From Flavobacteriaceae bacterium (lineage in GTDB: Bacteria; Bacteroidota; Bacteroidia; Flavobacteriales; Flavobacteriaceae), in assembly GCA_025800395.1 (NCBI GenBank), contig JAOXRU010000075.1:1-64000 (forward strand): a stretch of 64,000 nucleotides of DNA, in the 5' to 3' direction. Positions 9,341 to 16,432 of the stretch are shown piece by piece (position 1 is the stretch's first letter; the number at the start of each line of letters is the position of its first letter). The notes beneath the pieces were generated by a model. It ran no database searches and was not told where the DNA came from. It saw only the letters and a program-made list of their open reading frames with translations. A program made the position numbers and the translations under genes.

Positions 9341-9419
9341 CAGGGATGGAACGGTCCTATGCAATAGGGGTTATTGGAGCTCTTTTTTATGCAAAAAAAA
9401 AGCGACTAGTGAGAGCCTG
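9341..9419 (+). ncRNA. Candidate structured RNA or repeat element, copy 1
   Basis: Shares three conserved blocks with 27692-27769: AGGGATGGAACGG, TTGGAGCTCT and GCGACTAGTGAGAGCC, in the same order and with variable segments between. The last variable segment folds as a hairpin here (CTTTTTT/AAAAAAG), and also in copy 2 with a different sequence. The block GCTCT can pair with AGAGC, and the ends CAGG/CCTG can close the structure. It lies after the cupin gene, and no real gene fits it. It resembles in style the flavobacterial RNA motifs found by comparative genomics (for example Flavo-1), but I cannot confirm identity. Strand chosen by analogy. Confidence 0.55.
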
Positions 9420-9536
9420 GTGGCCAAGCAAGGCGCTCTTGGTTTGTACTGGCATCTTTTGGCCAGCCGCCCAAAACCACTTTATTAGGATTATGGGTTG
9501 TTGGCTATTGCTGTACAAAACTAATACGCTTCCTCC

Positions 9537-11348
9537 CTAAGGTAGTTTGGGCAACATGACTTCTTTTTTCTCGTGATTGGCTTCGTTTTTAGACAAAATG
9601 GTGTGTAGTAAACCTATGGCTCTATGTATATACGGGCCTTTGTTTAGCATGATGCACTCGGCATGTAAGGCTGCTGTGGCATCGGTGATTTCCGAGCGCG
9701 ATGGCAAGCCTTTCTTTGCCAAATTCTCTAGCACCTGTGTAGCCCATACCACGGGTATATGTGCCGCAGCACACAATACCAAAATGTCTTCTTGTATCCT
9801 ACCAATATTGTCCCAACCGGTTTCTACGGCTAAGTCGCCACGCGCTATCATTACCCCTACTTGACTAGATTGCATGGCGGTAAGCAAAATGTCTTTTAAA
9901 TTGGCTACTGCGGTTTTGGTTTCTATTTTTAAAATCACCCCCAGTTTGTCCAATGCCCCCAGATCGGTGAGTTCGCTGTATAATTCCGTTACATCTTCGG
10001 GTGTATTTACAAAAGAAAAATTAACCATATCGGCATGTTTGGCCACAAAGGGTAAATCTTCTTTATCTTTTTGTGTAAGTCCACTAATACCCAAGTTGGT
10101 ATCGGGGAAATTAATCCCTTTTTCAGCCTTTAACTTACTGCCTTGTTCTTTGGCCATTAGCACCTTTACCGCAAAACTATCCGACTTTAGGTTTTGTATC
10201 TGGCCTTCTATCTTACCATCGTCAAACAGTATGGTTTGCCCTTCTTGTATATGGGTAAACACCTCTGGCAACTGACACGAAATTTGCGCAGGAAACTCCA
10301 ACTCCCCATCCTCGTTTATAATAGCCGGCTTGCCATCTATAGCTTCTTTGGTAATGGTAAACACATCGCCTTTGCGCAACATTAGTGCCTGCTCTACGGG
10401 GGGCATGTCTCCTACTTCCAATACAAAATCATCTTGCGTATGCTGCAACTGCATGCCCGTAGCTATATAGCTAGTCTCATAGGCATGTGCCACTATGCCG
10501 TAGGCATTGCTGTCTATTATTTTTAGCTGCCGAATCTTCCCCCTGGCATCTTCAAACCGAAACCGATCTCCCATTTTTAGCTGCTCTAAACCCGCAGGGG
10601 CAATTGGTAGTGCGTTTTCTGGAGAAAATTTGTCTAAGGCTGGCACCAACAATAGCTGCGCTGGTTTTACAATCTGACCTATAACGTCTCTCTCGGGTTT
10701 AAACTTCTTTACTTTAGGCCCTGGTGCTATACGGCCAGTGCGTATTTTTGGCCCAGCTAAGTCCATAGCAATTTTTATTTGTCGACCTACTGCTTTACCA
10801 GCCTTGCGCACTTGGGCAATAATCTTCTCCCAGACTTCCGCATCGTCATGGGCACAGTTTATTCGAGCCACATTCATGCCTTCTTGCACCATGCGCAATA
10901 CCAAATCGTAGTCGTAAGCCGCCTCGTTTGGCATGGTTACCATAATGCGTACCCGCCTCCCCTTAGACCTGTAGCCCAATAACGACTTGGTGTTTTTGGT
11001 AAGGGTGCGCCGACCTTTTTTTATAGATAAATTGGACTTTGGCAAAGGGTAAGCTTCCGCATCCAATACCCGCTTTAATAAAAAATTGGTGTTTTGTACA
11101 CTGGCCAAAATATGCCCCTCTGCATTGGCAAAACGGGTAAGACCCAAATTGCGCAATTTCTTTTGGCAGTTGCGCAAATCAAACTGTCTAAAAGCAGCAT
11201 AATGTATAAGATTAGCAGCGCTATTTCTGTATGATGGATGAATTTTCTGTAAAGCTTCTTGCTGTTTTCCCTCCTCGATCTGCATACTAGTTGCCCAGGT
11301 ATCGAGCTGGGTAATTATGGCGGCTATCTTCTCTCTTTTTATTTTCAT
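9537..11348 (-). CDS. Divergent pyruvate-kinase-like enzyme
   Basis: Predicted to interconvert phosphoenolpyruvate/ADP and pyruvate/ATP, or a related phosphotransfer. Pyruvate kinase landmarks are present but altered: NVARINCAHDD (usual VARLNFSHG), AMDLAGPKIRTG (usual DTKGPEIRTG), VILKIET (catalytic Lys), VMIARGDLAVE, and WATQVLENL followed by PSRSEITDA. About 130 N-terminal residues precede the barrel, and the B-domain region between AMDLAGPKIRTG and FPDTNLG is about twice normal size. The usual C-terminal allosteric domain is missing, as the chain ends soon after the barrel. At 603 residues it is longer than standard Pyk (470-480). It stands alone on the minus strand. Confidence 0.8.
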   Translation of the reverse strand: MKIKREKIAAIITQLDTWATSMQIEEGKQQEALQKIHPSYRNSAANLIHYAAFRQFDLRNCQKKLRNLGLTRFANAEGHILASVQNTNFLLKRVLDAEAYPLPKSNLSIKKGRRTLTKNTKSLLGYRSKGRRVRIMVTMPNEAAYDYDLVLRMVQEGMNVARINCAHDDAEVWEKIIAQVRKAGKAVGRQIKIAMDLAGPKIRTGRIAPGPKVKKFKPERDVIGQIVKPAQLLLVPALDKFSPENALPIAPAGLEQLKMGDRFRFEDARGKIRQLKIIDSNAYGIVAHAYETSYIATGMQLQHTQDDFVLEVGDMPPVEQALMLRKGDVFTITKEAIDGKPAIINEDGELEFPAQISCQLPEVFTHIQEGQTILFDDGKIEGQIQNLKSDSFAVKVLMAKEQGSKLKAEKGINFPDTNLGISGLTQKDKEDLPFVAKHADMVNFSFVNTPEDVTELYSELTDLGALDKLGVILKIETKTAVANLKDILLTAMQSSQVGVMIARGDLAVETGWDNIGRIQEDILVLCAAAHIPVVWATQVLENLAKKGLPSRSEITDATAALHAECIMLNKGPYIHRAIGLLHTILSKNEANHEKKEVMLPKLP

Positions 11349-11693
11349 AGGCTGGACTAAATATTAACCATAAAGATAAGTATTCCTCTTCTTTTCCTTC
11401 TTTTTTGGGCATGTAATCGGGCTATTCATTATAGTTTTTGCCTGCCAGGCCAGCTTTACTAGGGCTGCGGGGGCTCCCAAGGTCGCCTCCTTACCCAAGT
11501 GCAGCTACACCTGTCTTGCAAAAAGCTGCCATTGCTATCCCGCATGCACTCTATGAATTCCTATATTTTTCTCCACTACAAGAAAAACTGGATAACAAAT
11601 CAACCAACAGCCTATATATTAGCCTTATAAACAACAACTGGCGATGCAGCGCTATTTACAAACCAAGCCTATTCGCCTTAAACTTTTAACTCT
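11349..11693. other. Intergenic region without a recognised feature
   Basis: Between the divergent pyruvate-kinase-like gene and the small membrane protein. An open frame at 11438-11689 is Pro/Ala/Leu-rich with no family character. I see no firm promoter or terminator. Confidence 0.5.
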
Positions 11694-12041
11694 ATGGAAA
11701 TTGCAATCTCAAAAGAAATAAACCCAGAAACCCTTAAAAACGACCTCCAATTGCAATTCCCTCATTGGGAGGTGAAACACGCCTTTATGAATAAAAAAAT
11801 GATTCGTTTGGTACATGGCCCTTGCCAAGTACTGGTAGGCCCTATTAAAGACCGTAAATTTCCTTGCTTGGGCAATTTAAATATGCTAAACCTAAAGTTC
11901 TTTATTCCTTTTGTATTACTTCTCTCCTTTTTCCTCATCGGTGGCTTTGTGTTTTTGTTTATCATGACCAGAAAACACCGTGCCACCTACAAACAAATGG
12001 AACAAGAAGTGCGCGATTTTATACAGCGTAAGTATGCTTAA
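11694..12041 (+). CDS. Small single-pass membrane protein, unknown function
   Basis: A 115-residue protein. The N-terminal ~65 residues look soluble (EIAISKEINPETLKNDLQLQF), one strong transmembrane helix follows (FFIPFVLLLSFFLIGGFVFL), and a short basic C-terminal tail (MTRKHRATYKQME) suggests an N-out/C-in or double-sided peripheral arrangement. I do not recognise the family. A decayed paralogue lies at 27260-27606 in this window, so the gene was duplicated or is part of a dispersed unit. Confidence 0.7.
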   Translation: MEIAISKEINPETLKNDLQLQFPHWEVKHAFMNKKMIRLVHGPCQVLVGPIKDRKFPCLGNLNMLNLKFFIPFVLLLSFFLIGGFVFLFIMTRKHRATYKQMEQEVRDFIQRKYA

Positions 12042-12121
12042 GGCAAGCAGGTGTTGTCGACTTTTTTGGGTTTGAGGAGGCAGGTGCGAAACCTGCGCGC
12101 AAACCAAAAAACTATAGTAAT

Positions 12122-12149
12122 GTAGGGGCGTATTGCTATACGCCTCTAC
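12122..12149. repeat. REP-like palindrome
   Basis: GTAGGGGCGTAT pairs with ATACGCCTCTAC across a 4-nt loop, with one G-T pair. It lies 80 bp after the small membrane protein gene and resembles the other GC-rich palindromes in this window. Confidence 0.6.
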
Positions 12150-12386
12150 TCAAAAAAAACCTTGTAACCCCACCAAGCCCCTTATAAACACCCATTCCAA
12201 ACTCTTGAATGCGCTTACCATATCTTGTGGGTATAAACCGCATTATAAATGCCCTCTCTACATCTTGTTTTGTGCATGAGCAAGTTGCACAAAAAAACAC
12301 AAACCTTTCTTTTACAACACTATAGCGCACTTTCACAACAAAAATATTATATAGAAGGAATTTTCTTACTATTTTTTGATGCAAGC

Positions 12387-12400
12387 TCCCGATATCGGGA
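12387..12400. promoter_or_regulatory. Perfect 14-bp palindrome before the basic protein gene
   Basis: TCCCGATATCGGGA ends 15 bp before the ATG at 12416. It could be an operator or a hairpin that hides the ribosome binding region. Confidence 0.3.
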
Positions 12401-12415
12401 ATAATTCATCACAAA

Positions 12416-13192
12416 ATGGCATTAGGAAACAACAGTAATACAAAAAAGAAAAAGCGAAACAACACTACGACAAAATTGGAAAACCGTATAGAGAAAGCCC
12501 AAAAATTTTTAGTGACTATGGAGAAGTTTCCGGATTTTAAAAAAACTGAAGCATCTACGGTAAAAGAGCTGACCGATTTATTTGCCAGCTGCGAGCAATT
12601 AATTCACAAACAAATAATTACCAAGAGCACGAAACAAAGCTTAGTGGCCCTAAGGGCAAAACGATATACCGAAGATGCAGACGGATTAAACAAATGCCTT
12701 ACCAGGGTAAGTGGCTATATAAAAAACAAAAAAGGGGTGCCACAAGCTACTATAGATTTGGTAGCTGTGCTCATACGGGTTACCCGCAATAGCGGAAAAA
12801 ACAAGCTGCGCAAAGAGGAAGAAACTAGGTTGGCCGCAGACCCCGAGGCAATGGCTGCATTAGGCAAATTTATCCAACATGGTGGCACCTACACTAACCG
12901 CTTGGCTATCCTAGAGTATATTATGGGGCTATTGGATAATCTTGGTACGATTTATATCCCAAACAACAAAAACATTAAACTGCCACGTCTTGGCAAATTG
13001 TACCAAGAATTGGTTGCCCTAAACAAAAAAGTAAAGGTCGCTAAGGAGGTGTATAAGCAAAATTTAAGTAAGGTTACCACCAGCAGTAAAAAGCTTATGG
13101 TACTTTGTAGTAAAGTCCATAACCTGCTTCTTGCCGAATTGGAAGAGAACGACCCACGTGCCAGCATCTTAAAAGGATATGAGTTTGTGTAA
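12416..13192 (+). CDS. Highly basic helical protein, unknown function
   Basis: 258 residues, opening with a Lys/Asn/Thr-rich tail (NTKKKKRNNTTTK) and continuing as predicted alpha helices rich in Lys, Leu and Glu. No signal peptide, membrane segment or enzyme motif is visible. The basic tail would suit binding to nucleic acid or acidic surfaces, but that is only a guess from composition. A short palindrome lies just upstream of its start. It is a single gene facing a convergent serine hydrolase. Confidence 0.65.
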   Translation: MALGNNSNTKKKKRNNTTTKLENRIEKAQKFLVTMEKFPDFKKTEASTVKELTDLFASCEQLIHKQIITKSTKQSLVALRAKRYTEDADGLNKCLTRVSGYIKNKKGVPQATIDLVAVLIRVTRNSGKNKLRKEEETRLAADPEAMAALGKFIQHGGTYTNRLAILEYIMGLLDNLGTIYIPNNKNIKLPRLGKLYQELVALNKKVKVAKEVYKQNLSKVTTSSKKLMVLCSKVHNLLLAELEENDPRASILKGYEFV

Positions 13193-13284
13193 TGTCGTTT
13201 CTGGTTTCAAAATTTGTTGGGGCGCAACCAAAGCACGCTCAACCTAAGAAATCCTAACTTTTTATTTTTTCAGGGATATGGAAT

Positions 13285-14934
13285 TTATATTTTTTTAAAC
13301 AAGATCCCCATTATTTCCAAACCTGTAATCTGTTGGTTTTTATCTCTTTTAAAGACAATGGGTTTAAATGAAATATCGAATATGTCTTTGGATAAAGGTG
13401 CCATTTCATCTTTCCAAGCGCCATTTCTATAGTAGAAATATAGTTTGCCTTGGTGTAACTTTATTTTTTTGCTTATTTGCAAATCTGCGTTAAAATACTG
13501 CCCTTCAAATTCTTTTAACTCCTCTTTTATATATTGGTAAGGAGTATAGGTTTGAAATAACCAAGGTAACTGGTTATCAGAATCATAATATTTGTAGTTT
13601 TTTCTGTCTGATTTTATATCAAATTCTACCCGCTTATCGTTGAATAGAAACCGATGATTTCCCAGTGATTTTAATTTTGTAATTACCTCGCCATCTAAGG
13701 TAAGTACAGCTAAATTGTTGTCTATAAGTTTTATGGTGTTTAATTTTCTGTCTTCATCATCGCTGCCTATAAATAAATAATTGCCTTCATATTGCTTTAA
13801 TTCTTTTCTTGAAAGATGCACTTCTTTTTGTGGTTTGGTTTCTTGTGTGTGTTTAGAACTGTTTTTTTGTGCAATGTATACATCTACCAATTGAAAAAAT
13901 CGGTCTTCAAAATCTTCTTCAAAGGTGTTTTGCGTTGTAAAAAAGGCCATGTCTAATTCGGGAAAATAAAGATACTTTGAAACAAAGCCACCTATTATCA
14001 TTCCATCAAATCCCATTGCTTGGTATCCGTTGTGCGTTTCAAACTCAACGCCTAATCCGTAATTCACTTTTGAGCCGTTATTTAACCTTGCCTTGGTGTG
14101 CATTTTTTTATAGAGCCTAGGATACTGCTCTTTTATTTTTTTTAACCCCATATGCCATTTAAACATATCTCTTGCTGTGGTTAGCACTTGCCCGTCTCCG
14201 TTGTAAATAAATGCATGTAGATGTGCTTTATAAAATTGACCTTGGTCTTCTTTATAACCAATGGCTCTATTTTTTATAATGGAATAGGTGCTTGTTTTCT
14301 TAATGGTATTTTCCATTTTAAATGGTTTAAAAACATCTTCATGCAAAAAATCGGCAAAGGATTTTCCAGAAGCATTGGCAACAATTTCTGCAAGCAACAC
14401 ATAATTTGTATTGGTGTACTGAAAGTAATCTCCTGGTGCAAAATTTAGGGTTTTTACTTTGGTGATAAAATTTAGCATTTGAGACTGACTTAGCATATCT
14501 TGCATATTGAAATCGGCTATTCCTGCTATAAGGTCTACTTCTCGTATACCACTTGTTTGGTTAAGTAACTGCTCTATAGTTGGGTCTCCTTTTTGGTAAC
14601 GAGGTAGGTTTTGTATATAGGTATACGCTGGCTCTTTTATAGATAATTTACCTTGTTCTTCTAATAAAAGTATGGCTAATGCGGTAAATTGTTTGGCAAT
14701 GGAACCTACATCGAAAAGTGTTTTGGGTGTTATAGGAATGTTATAATCGAGGTTTGCGCTTCCGTATTGTTTTTCTAAAATAATTTTATTGCCCTGATAT
14801 ACTGCTATGGAAAAACCTGGTTCGCCCTCTTTTACTTGGTACAGGTTATCTATTTTAGATTCTACATTTTGGGAATATCCTATTTTGGTAAGTAGTACGA
14901 GTAGGATACCTATTTTAAATAGTTTGTTACGCAT
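13285..14934 (-). CDS. Periplasmic serine hydrolase, class C beta-lactamase fold
   Basis: A 549-residue exported protein (signal peptide to about residue 22). The penicillin-binding/beta-lactamase fold is shown by the SxxK motif SIAK (FDVGSIAKQF, about residue 80) and the YxN motif in QYTNTNYVLL. The domain ends near residue 350 and a ~180-residue beta-rich C-terminal region follows (from LSRKELKQYEGNY), as in many Bacteroidota 'serine hydrolase' proteins. It likely acts as a D-amino-peptidase or esterase and not as a resistance beta-lactamase; the substrate is unknown. Confidence 0.85.
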   Translation of the reverse strand: MRNKLFKIGILLVLLTKIGYSQNVESKIDNLYQVKEGEPGFSIAVYQGNKIILEKQYGSANLDYNIPITPKTLFDVGSIAKQFTALAILLLEEQGKLSIKEPAYTYIQNLPRYQKGDPTIEQLLNQTSGIREVDLIAGIADFNMQDMLSQSQMLNFITKVKTLNFAPGDYFQYTNTNYVLLAEIVANASGKSFADFLHEDVFKPFKMENTIKKTSTYSIIKNRAIGYKEDQGQFYKAHLHAFIYNGDGQVLTTARDMFKWHMGLKKIKEQYPRLYKKMHTKARLNNGSKVNYGLGVEFETHNGYQAMGFDGMIIGGFVSKYLYFPELDMAFFTTQNTFEEDFEDRFFQLVDVYIAQKNSSKHTQETKPQKEVHLSRKELKQYEGNYLFIGSDDEDRKLNTIKLIDNNLAVLTLDGEVITKLKSLGNHRFLFNDKRVEFDIKSDRKNYKYYDSDNQLPWLFQTYTPYQYIKEELKEFEGQYFNADLQISKKIKLHQGKLYFYYRNGAWKDEMAPLSKDIFDISFKPIVFKRDKNQQITGLEIMGILFKKI

Positions 14935-14979
14935 AGATTTTGCTTTTTTTTAAAAGACTTAATTGTTTTTAGTTTGTTA

Positions 14980-15023
14980 CACAATTTTTAGGGGCGCAAT
15001 GAATTGCGCCCCTAAAAATTGTG
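14980..15023. repeat. Perfect palindrome with 21-bp arms and 2-nt loop
   Basis: The left arm 14980-15000 starts CACAATTTTTAGGGGCGCAAT and the right arm 15003-15023 is its exact complement, separated by GA. The core matches the unit at 6391-6410. Its position, 31 bp past the end of the gene at 15055-15951, means that it can end that transcript, while its repeat nature points to a REP-like family. Confidence 0.8.
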
Positions 15024-15054
15024 CGCTCACAAGTTGCGACATTTATAACTAGTA

Positions 15055-15951
15055 TTATAGCCATTCTGCTTGTATTCCCATATTGTTTAACTCGTCTATT
15101 ACGTTTTCTTTTGCATAACATAATACGGCTTTTTTTAGGTTTGGAAATTGTTTTGCATCTGCTGTGTTTTCTATATCCCAATAGTCTTCCCCTCCTTCTC
15201 CAAATCGCAAGAGTTGCATATAAACTTGATTTCCTCCGTCTTGATAGATTTGGGTGATCTCCGATGCCAATTTCTTGGGAATTTGTAAATCTTTAAAATA
15301 CTGGGTTACTTCTGGTATTGGCTCGTAGCCTTCTTCTTCTAAGTTTATGCTTCTTTTGCTGTACCAGTCTACAAACTCATACAGATCGAATTTTGGTTCT
15401 AAAAGCTCTTGGTTATACATTAATTCTTGAATAATGGACAGCTTGAATCCAAAATCTTTAAATTCTAGTACGTCTTCCTTTGGCTGTTTTATTACATATT
15501 TATCTTTTGGTACATCTACAGTATAAAAGAAATTTAGACCTATAGAAATGGTATAAGGTTGTGCTTCTCCCTCGTAAGTATTCTTACTTACTTCGTACTT
15601 TTTTAGCTTTATTTCTTTAAAATTTTCTTGGGTTACTTCTTGGTTGTCTACTTTTATTTGTCCGCAAAAAAACTTTTTTGGAAAATATTTTAGCTGATGC
15701 TTGTTGGATAGTAGAAATCGTATATAAAAAATGGCATCCGAGGTTGCATATTCTGTGTAAATACCTAATTTGTCCCAAATTACTTGCCAGACTACATCGT
15801 GTTCTTCTCTTGAAGGTTTTCCAAAAATTTCGACAAGTGTATCATAATCTATTGGAAACGATACTTCTCTGCCATTTATTTTTATCTGATTGGTATGGGA
15901 TTCTACTATAATATTACTGCTCGAATTTCTTTTCTTTTTAAAAATACGCAT
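15055..15951 (-). CDS. Two-domain protein of unknown function (DUF7738/DUF6892-like)
   Basis: 298 residues, cytoplasmic, acidic and aromatic-rich. The N-terminal part has IKINGREVSFPIDYDTLVE-FGKPSR-WDKLGIY, a pattern I associate with DUF7738. The C-terminal part (YFKDLQIPKKLASEI, then WDIENTADAKQFPNLK) resembles DUF6892. Proteins of this type often sit near polymorphic-toxin immunity genes, but no toxin gene is seen nearby. The family names are from memory and unverified. Confidence 0.55.
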   Translation of the reverse strand: MRIFKKKRNSSSNIIVESHTNQIKINGREVSFPIDYDTLVEIFGKPSREEHDVVWQVIWDKLGIYTEYATSDAIFYIRFLLSNKHQLKYFPKKFFCGQIKVDNQEVTQENFKEIKLKKYEVSKNTYEGEAQPYTISIGLNFFYTVDVPKDKYVIKQPKEDVLEFKDFGFKLSIIQELMYNQELLEPKFDLYEFVDWYSKRSINLEEEGYEPIPEVTQYFKDLQIPKKLASEITQIYQDGGNQVYMQLLRFGEGGEDYWDIENTADAKQFPNLKKAVLCYAKENVIDELNNMGIQAEWL

Positions 15952-16256
15952 CGTTCTTCTGTGTTTGTTTTTATTGGCTACTAGGATGGTTTGCCTCAGT
16001 AAATACTGCTTTTTGTTTTAAAACGAATTTTATGCATAAATATAGCTATATCCTCATAAAATACCAGGCATATTTTGCGTAAAAAAATAAATTTTTATGG
16101 TTCAATTTTTTGTCTGGAACTTTGCCTTTTTACTTTTAAAATCTACTATGGCATTTTATATTCATTTAGCTATAAAGAAAAAAATCATCGGTTTCTTTTA
16201 AGGGCATTTTAAAATAACCACCCCAATAAACAGCCTTTTTTCCTTTCTATTTCAGA
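15952..16256. other. Intergenic region without a recognised feature
   Basis: AT-rich; must contain the promoter of the leftward two-domain gene. No gene or clear motif was seen. Confidence 0.45.
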
Positions 16257-16295
16257 ACAAAAAGACTGCCTCCTCTAACCAAAATGGAGACAGCC
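16257..16295 (-). terminator. Probable terminator of the hmuT-U-V-S operon
   Basis: On the minus strand, GGCTGTCTCC pairs with GGAGGCAGTC (two G-U pairs) across a 12-nt loop and is followed by TTTTT. It lies 138 bp past the hmuS stop. Confidence 0.7.
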
Positions 16296-16309
16296 TAAAA
16301 AACTAGTTT

Positions 16310-16375
16310 AGACCGTTGCAAAGGGATACAAAACTAACGAACTAACTAAACGGGAAAATCGTGTTGCAACGGTCT
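16310..16375. repeat. Long-loop inverted repeat downstream of hmuS
   Basis: AGACCGTTGCAA at 16310-16321 pairs exactly with TTGCAACGGTCT at 16364-16375 across 42 nt that hold ACTAACGAACTAACT-type direct repeats. It lies between the hmuS stop and the T-tailed terminator. It may protect the mRNA end; no known family is recognised. Confidence 0.5.
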
Positions 16376-16432
16376 TGAGCTAGGATTTAATTAAAGTGAT
16401 TTTCCTGCTTGTTTTTAATGGTTTTTTATTTT

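Noticed and set aside
9346-9540. Plus-strand 64-codon open frame
   Set aside because: It runs through the structured element and into the 3' end of the pyruvate-kinase-like gene; composition is not protein-like.
11438-11689. Plus-strand 83-codon open frame
   Set aside because: Low-complexity Pro/Ala/Leu composition and no matching domain; likely chance.
12136-12384. Minus-strand 82-codon open frame
   Set aside because: No recognisable fold and no start context; it overlaps the REP-like palindrome.
13285-14934. Antibiotic-resistance beta-lactamase
   Set aside because: The length and the beta-rich C-terminal extension match general serine hydrolases of Bacteroidota; no resistance context is present.
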